A stretch of DNA of 64,000 bases, from the NCBI GenBank assembly GCA_026018925.1, contig JAKSZU010000004.1, positions 42,236,233-42,300,232 of the forward strand. Direction: 5' to 3'. Of this stretch, positions 24,092 to 35,820 are shown in pieces. The DNA comes from Tupaia tana. Taxonomy: Eukaryota; Chordata; Mammalia; Scandentia; Tupaiidae. How positions within the stretch are numbered: position 1 is the first letter of the stretch; each line of letters starts with the position of its first letter. The notes under the pieces are model-generated. The model was not told the DNA's origin. It searched no databases and was given only the letters and a program-made list of their open reading frames with translations. Made by a program: the position numbers and the translations under genes.

Positions 24092-24560
24092 AGTACGATA
24101 GTATCTGCAGGGGGTTGGTTCTAGGAACCTACGTGGATATCAAAATCTGCTCAAGTCCTTCATGTAAAGTGGCATAATATTTGCATATAACCTAATCACA
24201 TTCTCCAGAATACTTTAAATAATCTCTAAATTCATGAATTACTATATGAATTATTATACTTTCTTTTTTTTTAAGAATTATTCTGTTTAACTTTATGTAT
24301 GTATGTATGTACTTTATCTTGACCAGAGAGGGACAGAGTAAGATAGAGGGAGGCAGGGAGTGAGATAGCAAGCTGCCAGATTCGGGACTCAAAAAGGACA
24401 GCCATGTGGGAGTCTAGTACCCTTAACCACCACGCACCTGCCGCCCCTGTACACTGTATTTCTTAATTTGTATTTTTATTGTTTTATTTTTCTTGTTTTA
24501 TATTTCAATTTTTTTTAATCTACACTAAGTGAACCCACAGATGGAGAACTGGAAGTTATG
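24092..24560 (+). mobile_element. Tigger-like (pogo-type) DNA-transposon relic, split by a SINE
   Basis: The left part has gcagggggttggttctagga, atcaaaatctgctcaagtcc and atttgcatataacctaatca. The right part has tacactgtatttcttaattt and gaacccacagatggagaact. Both match, in order, a common mammalian non-autonomous Tigger element. The type B SINE at 24268-24449 lies within it. Confidence 0.6.
24268..24449 (-). repeat. tRNA-derived SINE, type B
   Basis: Tail with (ATGT)n, tatcttgaccagagagggac, gctgccagattcgggactca and a head with agccatgtgggagtctagta. Inserted in the Tigger-like relic. Confidence 0.85.
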
Positions 24561-25925
24561 AAGAGCTTATTATGTGTGTGTGTATGTGTGCATGTCTTCT
24601 GTTACCATATCAATTTTTATAACAATATGATTTGTTAAATATCAATTTTTATAACAAATAATTTACATAATAAAATTATGTATTGTCTTTTATACAGACA
24701 GTGGTCACACATAAAAACATACACCATAATTTCCTTGGTATGGTAAAATAAAAATAAAATAAGCAGCTATCTGAATTTCTTAATGTTTTATTTTTTATTC
24801 AATCTCTGTATATCATTATAGCATGCAAAATGAATTTTCCCAGCATGAATTCACTGCATATTAGTCTAGTTAAAGATATAATCATACATATTATTATCCA
24901 CAGATAATTTGCCATTTTTGTGTCCCTTAAATGTTTTGCTTCTTTTTTGTTTCCTCTTAATTCTCTTCCTCTCATCCTCCCCATTTCATACCCTCCTCTC
25001 ACACTGTCTCTAGTATCCACAATTGTTCTCCATGCTTTTATGTCTTCCAGTCTTTCAGTTTTGGCCTTTGAGTGCAGATATTCGGTACATATTTAGTGGT
25101 GACATAAAATGTCTCTCTCACAGTCTGGTTTGCTTTGCTTAGCAGTAAATGTTTCAAATTCGTCTACTTTCTATCCAATGTCAGGGTCTTTTTTTTTATT
25201 ATTTTTTATGTCTGAATAATATTCCATGGTGCATATGTGCCATACTTTTCAATCCATTTATCTGTTCGTGGACATTTTGGTTGCTCCATGTCTTAGCAAC
25301 TGTGAATAATGTCACAATAAACATGGATGTTCAAGTACTTTCCTGACTGAGTGTATTACTATCCTTCCACCCAGGAGTGGAATTGCTCAATCATATGGTA
25401 GTTCTATCTGTAGGTCTTTGAGGAACCTCCATGTTGTTCTCCACAGTGATTGTACTAACTTACATTCCCACCAACAGTGTAGGAGAGTTTCCTTTTCACC
25501 ACAAGCTCACAAGCATTTATCATTTTTTGTTTTTTTAATCTTAGCCATTCTGACTGGTGTTAGGTGGTATCTCATTTGGTTTTGATTTGCAATTCCCTTA
25601 TGATAAGAGATGTTGAGCATTTTTTTCCTATATTTTTTGGCCATTCGTATGTTTTTTTTTAGTTGTCTGTTCAGCTTATTTGGCCATCTTTTAATTGGGC
25701 TGACCATTTTTTTCCAGGTAAGCTGCTTGAGTTCCCTGCATATTCTGGTTATTAGTCCCTTGTCTGAGGCATAGCTTGCAAATATATTCTCCCATGCTAA
25801 GCTTTGTCGATTCACTCTAATTATTGTTTCTTTTTGCTGAGCAGAAGCTTTTTAACCTGATATAGTCTAATTTTTCTATTTTGGGGATTATTCCCTGTCT
25901 GGGGTCCTATTTAAGAACTCTTTGC

Positions 25926-25998
25926 TGGCACCCAAGGTAGCACTACCACATGGCAGACTGCAGTTTGGGTGCCAGACCCCTGGTGGCTTGCTTTCTCA

Positions 25999-26033
<35 letters not shown>

Positions 26034-26119
26034 CCTCTCTCCCCTGCTTCACTCTCTCTCTGTCCCTCTTGCTGACATCAAAATAAATAAAATAAAGTTA
26101 AACAAAGTAATTCTAAAAA
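25926..26119 (+). repeat. tRNA-derived SINE, type B, inside L1
   Basis: Head partly rearranged (gctggcacccaaggtagcac), then gtgccagacccctggtggct, a long CT block and a TAAA-rich tail. L1 sequence resumes with gtttgcctactctgatgtct. Flanks aactctttg and aagtgtttg are a likely target-site duplication. Confidence 0.85.
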
Positions 26120-26745
26120 AAATAAAGTGTTTGCCTACTCTGATGTCTCCAAGAGTTTCTCATTTCCCCTGTGTTATCCACCAGTAGTTATATAGTTTGA
26201 GGTTTTAGGTTTAGATCTTTGATCCAGTTTAAGTTGATTTTTGTTAATGGTGATAGATAGGGATCCAGTTTAATCTTTCTAAAGGTAGATACCCAGTTCA
26301 TCCAGCACCATTTGCTAAAGATATTTTCTTTCCCCCATTGACTGGTGCCTTTTGTCAAAAATCAGTTGGCTATATGTTTGGGGGGTTATTTCTGGGGTCT
26401 CAATTGTTCCAGTGTTCCACTGATCCACATGCCTGATTTTGTGCCAATAGCATTCTATTGATTTTAGCTTTCTAATATATTTTGGGTTCAGGGAGTGAGA
26501 TGCCTCCTACTCCACTCTTGTGCAGTATTGTTTTGGCAAAACAGCTTCCTTCGTGATTCCAGAAGAATTCTGTGATTGTCTTTTTCTAAATCTGTGAAGA
26601 ATTTATCTGGTAATTTAATTGGGATTGCATTAAATTTGTTGATTAATTTGGGTCAGATTCATATTTTATTATATTAATTCTTCCAATCTAGGAATATGGA
26701 ATATCTTTCCACTTTTTTGTGTAATTTTCTATTTCTTTTTTTTAA

Positions 26746-26804
26746 AGATTTACTTTATTTAATTTTATTTATTCATTCATTTATTTTAATTTGACCAGAG
26801 AGAA

Positions 26805-26856
<52 letters not shown>

Positions 26857-26948
26857 TGAGACAGCAAGCCACCAGGTCCAGGACTTGAACCGTGGTCAGT
26901 CATGTGGGAGTGTCTAGCACCTTAAGCACCACGCCACCTGCTGGTCCT
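26746..26948 (-). repeat. tRNA-derived SINE, type B, inside L1
   Basis: Tail tttattcattcatttatttt, then aatttgaccagagagaaa, (CA)n and (GA)n at about 26807-26852, gccaccaggtccaggacttg and a head ending acctgctggtcc. Splits L1 ORF2. Confidence 0.9.
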
Positions 26949-28116
26949 CTCTATTTTTTTTCTTAGTTTTTCATAGTTGTCTTGGTACAGGCCTTTGAAT
27001 TCTTTGGTAAGGTTTATTTCTAGTTATTTTATACATTTGTGACTATTGTAAATGGAATTGAATTCTTCAATTCTACCTCAGTCTGTTAACTATTGGTGTA
27101 TAGATATGTTATAGATTATTGTATGTTGATTATGTATCTTGCCATGTTACTGTACTCATTTATCACTTCCAGGAATTTTTTTTTTCTTTGTGGATTCTTT
27201 TAGATTCTCTACATATGTAATCATGTCATCTACAAATAGAGATAATGCTACTTCTTCTTTCCCTGCTTGAATGCTTTTTATTTTATTCTCTTGTCTAATT
27301 GCATTAACTAGGTCTTCCAGTACTATATAAAAATGAGTGAAGAAAGTGGGGTGGGCAGCCTTGTTTTGTTCTGCTTTCAGTTTTTCCCCATGCAGAATGA
27401 TGTTAATTTTTCATAGACGGTTCTTAGTGTTGATAAATGTCCCTTCTACGCTGATTTTGCTGAGAGTCTTAATCATGAAGGGATGTCACATTTTATCAAA
27501 TGTTTTTGCTGCATCAGTTGATATGATCATATGGTTTTTATCCTTCTTTCTGTTAATATTAAATAACTAACAGTTATGGTTTCGTGTATGTTGAACCATC
27601 CTTACGTCACTGGAATAAAGCATAACTAGTCATGGTGTATAATCTTTTTAATGTGTTGTTGCCTATGATTTGCTAATACCTTGTGGAGAATTTCTGCATC
27701 TGCATTCATCAAAGATACTGGTCTGTAGTTTTTGTTTTTTTGTTTTTGTTTTTGTTTGTTTGTTGTTGTTATGCCCTTGTCTGTTTTGGGGAGGAGGGTG
27801 ATGGCGGCTTCATGAAATGAGTTTGGGAGGGTTCCTTCATTTTAGATATTTAGAAATAGTTTGAGCAGAATAGGGGTTAGCTCTTCTTTAAAAATTTTGT
27901 AGAATTCTAAAGAGAAACCATCAGGACCTGGATTTTTCTTTGTTAGGAATTATTACTAATTCAATTTCACTGCTTGTTATTGGTCTGTTCTGTCTTTCTA
28001 TGTCTTCCAGATTCAGTTTGGTAGATTATATGTGTCTGGGAATTTGTCCATCAGATCCAGGTTTTCTTTTCTGTAGGCATAGAATCACTTATAATATTCT
28101 CTAATGATCTTTTATA

Positions 28117-28188
28117 ATGGGGTGTCAGAAAAGTCATGGTGTATTTTTCCATACAAAAAAATGCATCATGGATTTTCCAGTGACCCAA
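28117..28188. mobile_element. palindromic TA-flanked DNA element, family 1, inside L1
   Basis: 72-bp palindrome. Left atggggtgtcagaaaagtca pairs with right gattttccagtgacccaa. It is flanked by TA at 28115-28116 and 28189-28190. Removing it plus one TA restores a continuous L1 reading, so it inserted after the L1 did. Confidence 0.85.
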
Positions 28189-28486
28189 TATTTTTGTTAT
28201 ATTTGTTGTAATATTGCCTGATCCATTGCAAATTTGATTTATCTGGTTCTTTTCTCTGTTCTTAATTAGTCTAGCTAACAGAGTATCAATTTTGTTCATC
28301 TTTTCAAAAAACCAGCTTTTGATTTTCTTTATTTTCTGTGTCATTTGTTTATTCTTGTGTTTCACTTATTTATGATCAAATCTTTATTATTTCTTTCTCC
28401 TGATATTTTTGTTATTGTTTTTCCCATGCCCTGATGTGTGGTGTTAGATTGTTTATTTGCTATCTTAATTTTTATTTCCTCTTTTT

Positions 28487-28657
28487 AAAATTTATTTATT
28501 ATTATCATTTTTTAAAAATTGCTACAAGGCATGTGTGCTCACCAGAGAGAGAGAGAGAGAGAAAGAGAGAGAAAGCAAGTTTCCAGGTCTAGGACTCAAA
28601 ACATGGTCAGTCATGTGGGAGTTCAGTGCCTTAACCACCACATCACCTACTGGCCCC
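28487..28657 (-). repeat. mosaic SINE: type B body with type A tail block
   Basis: On its own strand: head (ggggccagtaggtgatgtgg), a CT block joined directly as in type B, then the type A tail block (ctggtgagcacacatgcc, cttgtagcaa). It ends in the TAATAAATAAA-rich end usual for type B. Inserted in L1. Confidence 0.75.
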
Positions 28658-28868
28658 TCCATCTTTTTATGTGCACTAATTGCTGTGAAATTTCCTCTCA
28701 TGACTGCTTTTGCTGTGTCCCATAGATTTTGAAAATATGTATACTCTTATCTTTGGTTTCAGTGGATCTTTTGAATTCAGTCTTAATTTCAGTGGTTGTG
28801 AAGTCATTAAGGAGTAGGTTGTTAGTTTCCATATGTTTGTCTATCCAACTTTTTAATATTCCCCAAAA

Positions 28869-29649
28869 ATCACAAAACAATGGTTTGAATTAAAATCTGA
28901 TATTTCGAGGAACCATTGTCTAATTCACTTTAATCTTCTAGAGTTTAAGACTTGATGATTCAGAGAACTCACAATGTTTGATAAGTAAGAACCAAAACAA
29001 AGGCATAGTACTGAAATCTTATAATTTAATCTAACAGCCATCTATCAAGCACCTTGAAATGCATTTTATGGTGATCATATTAGCACTGCTATATTAATAT
29101 CTTTCTACTTTATGGGTGGTTAGGTTTACCTGTATGATATTTAGCTAATTTCCTATTGTACTTACTTGGCAGTATGCATTTTTCTTAAGGTCTGATAAAG
29201 CAGTAGGCTGACATTTATAAGTCAAAGGCATATCACTATGCCAGAGTGGTAATCAAGAGTTGAAAATGGCTGATTTGGCACCTAATCTCTGTTTATCATA
29301 TTTATTTTGGGGTATGATATTTTGGCTATTATATATTGGGAACTAAGTGGGGAGAAAGGCAAAATAAGGATATAGTGAACACAAAATGCCTCAACCTACC
29401 ATCACTGCTGAGAAAAGAACAGTTCGATGGTTGTGTATAAACAATGTCAAGAAGTCAAACACCAAAATGTATGTATAAATTTAAGGAATAATTATAAGTC
29501 TTCATTGATAAGATACTCATTCAATATGAGAAGTGATTTCTATCTATTTATCCTCTTTCTCCTTGGAAAGTACAATTATTAGATAACATACAGTGTCAAA
29601 ACTGTTAATTATATTTGTAAATTAAGTTTTTATTTTATAATTAAGTATA
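28869..29649. other. single-copy AT-rich sequence
   Basis: Nothing recognised. Confidence 0.45.
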
Positions 29650-29890
29650 TCTATATTTGCATTTATTTAAAATATTCAAAACCTTTATTTATTTGTTACC
29701 TAAGTGAGAAACAGAGAGAGTAGCACCCACACCAGGGTTTTAACACTGTGAGTCACACCTAGCCCCAGCCAGCTCTTGTGTACAGTTGTGCTTGGCGTAC
29801 TCAGGGAAGTCTCTGGATGCACACTTGGAATCTCCCCATGTGAGTCAGCGTTGGAGCTTCCAATATTACCACTGCACTATAACCTGACCT
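29650..29890 (-). repeat. older SINE, type C-like
   Basis: Minus-strand: tttatttatttgttacctaa, gtgagaaacagagagag, ccagccagctcttgtgtaca, ctcagggaagtctctgga, and a head with ccccatgtgagtcagc and accactgcactataa. Assigned to type C by the order of blocks. Diverged. Confidence 0.5.
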
Positions 29891-29892
29891 TT

Positions 29893-30229
29893 ACTTTTTT
29901 AAGTTTATTGATGTATTATGTATTTCTTCTATGAGAGAGGAATATATTTGTGTGTGTGTATATATATGTATGTATGTATAATATATGTGTATATATATAA
30001 ATATATATAGAGAGAGAGAGAGAAAGAGAGAGAAATAAAGAGACAACCCCAGTTCGGTCCTCATGTCACAATCCCATCTCCAGCCGCAGGCAGCCAAGAT
30101 TATTAATGCAGGCACATGTGCACAAATCCATCTCATACAGAAAGACATCTGGATATGAACCAGAGACCTTCCCATATGGCCTCGGTATTATAGAGCACTG
30201 TGTTAACCCTGTGCCACTGTTGCTGGTCC
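29893..30229 (-). repeat. older SINE, type C-like, with microsatellite
   Basis: Tail tttattgatgtattatgtat, then a GT/TA/GA microsatellite at 29948-30035, cctcatgtcacaatcccatc, gcaggcacatgtgcacaaat, and a head with atatgaaccagagacc and gccactgttgctggtcc. Adjacent to the preceding copy, same orientation. Confidence 0.55.
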
Positions 30230-30251
30230 TGTATTTATTAGAAATTTTTTA

Positions 30252-30450
30252 AAAATAATTTTTAAATTTTATTTATTCATTCATCCATTCATTCGTTCAT
30301 TATTTTTTAATTTGACTAGAGAGAGACAGAGACAGTGTGAGACAGAGAGAAAGAAAGTGTGAAAGCAAGCCACCAAGGTCTGAGGATCAAACTGTGGTTG
30401 GCCATGTGGAAGTGCCCAGCGCCCTAACCACCACGCCTCCTGCTGATCCC
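30252..30450 (-). repeat. tRNA-derived SINE, type B
   Basis: Tail of ATTC/TTCA repeats, aatttgactagagagagaca, gccaccaaggtctgaggatc and a head ending cctcctgctgatccc. Flanks tagaaatttttta (30239-30251) and tagaaatttatta (30451-30463) are its target-site duplication. Confidence 0.9.
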
Positions 30451-30463
30451 TAGAAATTTATTA

Positions 30464-30784
30464 AAAAATATTTTAAAAACTCAATTTCAAATTGGTTCTC
30501 TACATTTTTAAATGATTTAGTACTCTAAACCTTGGTCAAAACAAATGCATAATTGTTCGCTTTTTTTCTATACATTGTGCTCCCATATTTCTTTTTATTT
30601 AAATAATAAGATGGTCACCTGCAAGGCATTTTTAATTACTTCAATATTTCAAAATATTTAGCAAACAACATCATGCAGATTCAGAAAAACAATTTAGAAA
30701 AAAAAATCACTTAGGAAAAGAAACTATATAACCATTTAATATTCATTCTATTTATCTTTTTAATTCTCCAAATGTATCAGTAAT
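30464..30784. other. single-copy AT-rich sequence
   Basis: Nothing recognised. Confidence 0.4.
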
Positions 30785-30797
30785 CCATATATTAATT

Positions 30798-31096
30798 GGA
30801 GAGGTTTTTTTTTTTTTTTTTTTTTTTTTTGTTTGTTTGTTTGTTTTTTTTTTTTTGTTATAGGGCATGTGCGCTCACCAGACAGACAGAGAGAGACAGA
30901 AACAGAAAGCGAGAAATCCCCCCCCCCATGGGGGATGGCCACGCCGCAATCCCTTCTCCTCCATTTTCCTCTCAGGATCTTGGGCACGCACGCACACGCG
31001 CCTGGTGTGAGTTTTAAGCCACCGGGTCTGGGACGCGAACCATGGTCGACTATGTGGGAGTCCAGCGACATAGCAATTACGCTAACTGCTGGTCCC
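30798..31096 (-). repeat. tRNA-derived SINE, type A, long A-tail
   Basis: The tail is a long T/GTTT run on the plus strand, then ttatagggcatgtgcgctca, and a well-kept head (gacgcgaaccatggtcgact). The 13-bp flanks ccatatattaatt at 30785-30797 and 31100-31112 are a perfect target-site duplication. Frames of 73-112 codons here are SINE sequence. Confidence 0.95.
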
Positions 31097-31112
31097 AACC
31101 CATATATTAATT

Positions 31113-32860
31113 ATTAAATATACCTTTCAGTAGGTCAGTCTCAACCACTGTAATAGCACTTATTTTTACGGGACAGTTATCTTTTTCATCAGAAAGAAAG
31201 AAAGGTTAAATTGCTATGAAAAGGGAAATTTAAGGTAAGTTATCTGGGGCTTGCCATCATTATATCTATTGTTCAATGGTAGCATTTATTAATTTTGAAA
31301 CTTCTTCAGTGTAACACACATATATTTAAAATAAAATATGCAAATAAATTCAGTCTCTGGAGAAGAGTAAATTCAACCGTGAACCAGAATAGATTTCCAT
31401 TTTCTTAATGCACTTTGGCACTTCTGTGTGTCCACTTCCATTAGCCTAGAAAGTATCTCCTGCTCTGTCAGCCACCAAGAAGGTGTTAAAACAACATGGC
31501 AAATTGAGAGTGTGGAGAGTAAATAAGCCTTGTGTTAAAAAGGCCTTCCAAACCACGTAGATATAACAGAAACATTCCATGCATTTTAAATGCCTTTAAT
31601 CATAATTCTCCACCATAAAATGTAATATATGTTCTATCAGAATAATTATTTTCCTCTATAAGTGTCAGTGCCAACAAACCAGCTGCCTTGCTTACTTTCT
31701 CTCATGATCAGTACATAGAGAAATGCTGCTTAGGGTTCTGGGAATGGAAGACAGGGCTCCACATTTCAGATATATTATGTGTTTTGACATCAAGCATAAG
31801 TTAGGTAATTAGCCAAGTACCTAACTGCATAATGTGATGAGGGAGAACATGGCAATGACATAAGAAAAGAAATAAAGTGATTCAGAAGAGTTCTACTAAA
31901 AATAATAATATTAGTAACCCAAATAATGTGAAGGTGAATCTAGTTCTGATATGAATCACTGCAAGAAAATCTATGAAAAAAGAAGGTAGCTTGCAAAGAC
32001 AAGGTTAGACTGCCTTTAACAAGTCCCTTTGACCTGGAGGTGAACAGTCTCTGCAGCATCCTTACCTTTCTCACAGAGCACAGCAGGGACCAGTACGTTG
32101 TTAAACATTTTTCTGATGAATGTAAAGAGATCAAGGTCAAAGTTAATGGGGCAAATTTTTTGTTTGCTTTTCTATGTTGAATGTGCCTATATTTCTCCAC
32201 ATTACCTCATTACTATTTGTAAGGTCTAATTCTATTCCTTCCTTTCAAAGGTCAAAAATCTCCACCTAAATAAATAATTGCTCTTTCATGAAAAATGTAG
32301 AGTAAACATTAACACCAGTACAATTTTTTTTAAAAAAGTAAGGTGCCTTTTAGCCATTTAAATATCCTGACTCACCTCACCTAGAAGACAACATGCTAAT
32401 AAGAATTCACTTGTATTAGTAAATAATTCTTGGGCTTATTTATAAGATTGACTATTCCTTCCATCATGTTTTTGTATTTTTTTTTCTCTCAGTTTGGAGT
32501 TCTTTCTTTTTCTTTTTAATTAGCGTGCCAGGGTGAATTCAGGCACTAAATCCTTTTAAAACCTTCTTCTCTTTCGAAGTCCAAGAGATGGAATAAATAT
32601 ACATATAAAAAAAAAAAGAAAGAAAGAATATTTCCCCTTTTCTCCCTAACTTGATCAATTTTCTGGGTCAAGCTCAGTGTGAGCTCAGTTGATTGGCAGG
32701 AGGGGGAAGCCAGGGTGCTCCTGAGGAAGGTCACTTCTCTGTACCAGCACTGACTGTTTTTCGCCACGGCCAGGATCAATCACCCACTGTCCTATGACCA
32801 GCAGTTGGAAAAAATGCTTCTAACAAATAACGCATATAACACAATAACACACACCAAATC
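31113..32860. other. single-copy sequence, no gene seen
   Basis: The minus frame at 31940-32200 (86 codons) and that at 32546-32779 have no recognisable domain. No young repeat is present, which is notable for this window. Confidence 0.5.
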
Positions 32861-32861
32861 A

Positions 32862-33016
32862 CTTTGGGACAGAGAAGAAAGACAGTGTGGCTATGCAAGT
32901 TCCTTGCTGGTTTTCATGGCTGTCGATTATTATTACTGACATTTTATGAAATAGGAAATTGAGTTCAGCAATCATGATGTGTCCAAGGACAAACAGTTAA
33001 GAAATAGATTAATTGT
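32862..33016 (+). repeat. old local duplicate, copy 1 (contains MIR-like core)
   Basis: The sequence from cactttgggacagagaagaa through caagttccttgctggttttc and cattttatgaaataggaaat to cagttaagaaatag is paralogous to 33434-33600. The right half resembles reverse-strand MIR. The left half is not MIR. Confidence 0.7.
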
Positions 33017-33433
33017 AGCCAGTATGAAAAGAGAGCCAGAGGAAGCAGGTTCCTAAATAAAATAAACTAGTTAAAAAGCACTTATTTTCTTCTTGTCAGA
33101 TACTAAATGCTTAAAGTATAAAAGCTTAAACATAATTTAATTTTCCAGAATATACTATGAACAAAAGGCCATTTTCTCAGCTCTTTCTTTATTAACTGTA
33201 TTAATATAATCCTTTGCCTAATTCTAAGTCATATTTCCTTTGTTTCTCAAGGAAACTACATTAAGTGAGCCATTTTATTGTTGGGTAACAATGAGGCATA
33301 AAAAGACAGAGAGATTAATCTGCAACTGTTAAGAACAAAAAGAAATACAATAATTAATACTGATTTTTTTTTAAAAAGTAAGGGCTCATGCTTCAAAATT
33401 ATGTATTATTTGAATAAATGTTTGGGGAAAAAT

Positions 33434-33600
33434 ACCACTTTTGGAAAGAGAAGAAAGATAGTATTGGATATACAAGTTCCTTGTTGGTTTTAATGGGTGG
33501 GTTTTATTTATAAAAAAAGTGCCCATATTTTATGAAATAGAAAACTGAATTCAGCAGTCATGACCAATGTCACAGTTAAGAAATAAAATAATCAAAGAAA
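33434..33600 (+). repeat. old local duplicate, copy 2
   Basis: Matches copy 1 in order: ggaaagagaagaaagatagt, caagttccttgttggtttta, attttatgaaatagaaaact and cagttaagaaataaa, with a small insertion near 33510. Direct orientation, about 570 bp apart. Confidence 0.7.
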
Positions 33601-33649
33601 ACTCACTTACTTTGCGTAGTTTTTCTATTGTACATTTAAAGTGTCCTAT

Positions 33650-33955
33650 ACATAAGTCAAAGATTCAAAGCAAGTTGTTTAAGTGTGCAAGGCTCTAATT
33701 TCTCACAAACAAGTGGGAATAGAAATGGAACCGACCTCATTGTGCTACTTGACTCATTGTACTCACATACTGAAAAAATCACACCATATTCCTTTAATAT
33801 GGGAAGCAGTCATCTGCCAGTTAAAACTATTACAATTAAAAATTAGGTAACCGAAAAAAGAGAAAAGAGATTCAATAAGATATTCTGTGTAAAGAGATTA
33901 CTATAGGGCCTGACATACAGAAAATTCTCATACAGTTTAACTATTATTATACTAA
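33650..33955 (+). repeat. possible MIR relic in two pieces
   Basis: Pieces caagttgtttaagtgtgcaag with ctcacaaacaagtgggaata, and tatagggcctgacatacaga, follow MIR order with an unrelated stretch between. Confidence 0.4.
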
Positions 33956-33960
33956 ATGTC

Positions 33961-34916
33961 CATAACCATCTGTGATGGTAAACTCACTGGAGTGGAGTGT
34001 AGCCTTGGCCTCTATCATTCTCCTTGTACAATACTTTATACAATGCAATGATTAATACAGTGCATAATGTAACTTGTCCTCAGTAATAGTTGACTGATTT
34101 TAATACAAAAGGTAAGTCAAGATATAAGTGCAGTATTTCACTTTTAGACCAATTGCAATTAGAAACAGCAGTAATATCTTAGGCACACTCCTGGATTATT
34201 CCCAGGAAGTTTTGGGACAACTATTCAGAAATTATTTTTGTGTAAAGAACATTAAAACCTGGTTCTAGGCATATACCAGTGTTCAGAACCACTACTTCTC
34301 ATCGATCAAGAAAAAGAGAAAAAAAGAAAAGGAAGAGAGGAAAGAAGGAAGGAAATAATATCAACATCACAGAATGATAGTGTGGGTTATGTCAAAATAT
34401 CTTATGCAATATCATTATGAATCAGATGATTAATAAATTTAATATTTCTTCCTGAACTCTCTTCTTTATCTACCGTAACAGAAGTATATCAGGTAAAGTT
34501 TCCTTTACTGTCAACTACAGAAAATGGGATTCACCAAGTCATCCCATTCCCATCCACACTTCAGGGACAGTTCCTCTTCTAAATTCTCCATCTTCGTGAA
34601 GTTAGCATATGGACTCTTACGTAATATTCTAATTTTGATATCATTTAAGTCCAAAATTAGCAGTTTCCCCATCTTGTGTTCTTCTGGCTTCTTCTTCTTT
34701 TTTTAATCATTGTACTTTTAAATGCAGTTTATTTGTATGTGTTTATAAAAAGCACAGTCTGAAGATAAAAATATTCTTTGGACTAAGTAATCCCAAGGAC
34801 CCTAACTTCTATAATCTAGAAACGTTCTGGTATCATCCTAATGCTTAGGGCAGGACATATTCGGTGACTAGTTTGCGTGTAACCTTAGTGGTTATCCATT
34901 CAAGACTTCTAGGTCT
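33961..34916. other. single-copy sequence
   Basis: A GA-rich patch lies at 34306-34352. No gene or repeat is recognised. Confidence 0.45.
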
Positions 34917-35117
34917 GGGGGCCAGATTGCAGTGCAGCAGTAAAAAACAGTATTCTCTGGGACTATTCACATGGGAAGGTTCCAGATTCATGTCCAGAGA
35001 CCTCCCTGAGTATGCTGGGCATGGATATGCCCATGATGCTAGGCTGCCTGAAGCATTTCCTGTTAGGAATGCTGTCTCTCTGTCTCTCATGTATGGAGGA
35101 AATAAAGAAAGAAAAAA
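34917..35117 (+). repeat. older SINE, type C
   Basis: Best-preserved C copy: gccagattgcagtgcagcag, ctattcacatgggaaggttc, gagacctccctgagtatgct, atgcccatgatgctaggctg, and an ending tctcatgtatggaggaaataa plus poly-A. The 124-codon plus frame at 34864-35238 runs through it and is not a gene. Confidence 0.7.
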
Positions 35118-35384
35118 AGTCTTCAAGTTTATCTCCCTGTATAACTACATACCTCAACTGTTTTGTATCCAAATTGGTCATCATGTGCTGAGCTATTCTA
35201 TACTGGGTACCCCATGTTATTCATATCTTTGCCCTTAACACCTGGCAGCATTGGTATATCAAAGACATTTATGTCTAAGAGAATAAATAAAATCTAGTAT
35301 TGATATTTGTAACTTTGGAGACATAGCTATTTTAGGGGTAAGACATAACTGTTATACTACTTAAATCTGAGAAAAAAATATAAA

Positions 35385-35450
35385 TAATTATCAGGAAAGT
35401 CATGATGCATTTTTGCACAGAAAAGTACATCATGACTTTCCCAATGACCT
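35385..35450. mobile_element. palindromic DNA element, family 1
   Basis: About 66 bp. Left attatcaggaaagtcatgat pairs with right catcatgactttcccaatga. The centre ttttgcacagaaaa is shortened relative to other copies. A TA microsatellite follows at 35464-35492. Confidence 0.8.
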
Positions 35451-35457
35451 TAATGTG

Positions 35458-35458
<1 letters not shown>

Positions 35459-35494
<36 letters not shown>
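35459..35494 (+). repeat. (TA)n microsatellite
   Basis: Alternating GT then TA repeat directly beside the palindromic element. Confidence 0.9.
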
Positions 35495-35495
<1 letters not shown>

Positions 35496-35627
35496 CTAGC
35501 TATTGAAAGCAGAGACTAGAACATACAATCAAATAATAAAATAATCATAGCTATCAAAAACATAGGTGGAGGAAATGACAGAAAGAGAAAGCAATGATCA
35601 AAAAAAGGATTTAAAATAATTTGACCA

Positions 35628-35806
35628 GGGCCGACAGGTGGCATGGTTGTTGGGGGCACTGGACAGCTACATGGCCGACTGTGGTTGGCACAAGTCCCAG
35701 ACCTGGTTACTTGCTTTCTCACTTTATCTCTCTCTCTCTTACTCTCTCCTTCTGTCCCTTACTAGTCAAATAAATAAATAAAGTTAAATAAAATAATTCT
35801 TAAAAA
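35628..35806 (+). repeat. tRNA-derived SINE, type B
   Basis: Head gggccgacaggtggcatggt with box B region degraded, a CT block, tactagtcaaataaataaat and an A-rich end. Flanks aaataatttgacca (35614-35627) and aaataatctgactg (35807-35820) are its target-site duplication. Confidence 0.93.
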
Positions 35807-35820
35807 AATAATCTGACTGA

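Larger units (their letters stand above)
24780..28868 (-). mobile_element. long L1 LINE: ORF2 part and 3' UTR, degraded
   Basis: Minus-strand L1, 3' end at the left. The 3' UTR (24780-25100) matches the fragment at 3240-3637. It continues into the reverse complement of the ORF2 C-terminal region (attccatggtgcatatgtgc, cattcccaccaacagtgtag, ggtatctcatttggttttga). It then runs through the reverse transcriptase region toward the endonuclease region (tgtgtcccatagattttgaa near 28720). Translated pieces lie at 25507-25815 and 28051-28365, broken by stops and frameshifts. Interrupted by SINEs at 25926, 26746 and 28487 and by a palindromic element at 28117. ORF1 and the 5' UTR are absent, so it is 5'-truncated. 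No functional protein can be made. Confidence 0.9.

Noticed and set aside
25507-25815. 102-codon minus-strand frame as a host gene
   Set aside because: It is part of the L1 ORF2 coding region of a degraded, SINE-interrupted element.
34864-35238. 124-codon plus-strand frame
   Set aside because: Mostly the type C SINE at 34917-35117 plus its flanks.
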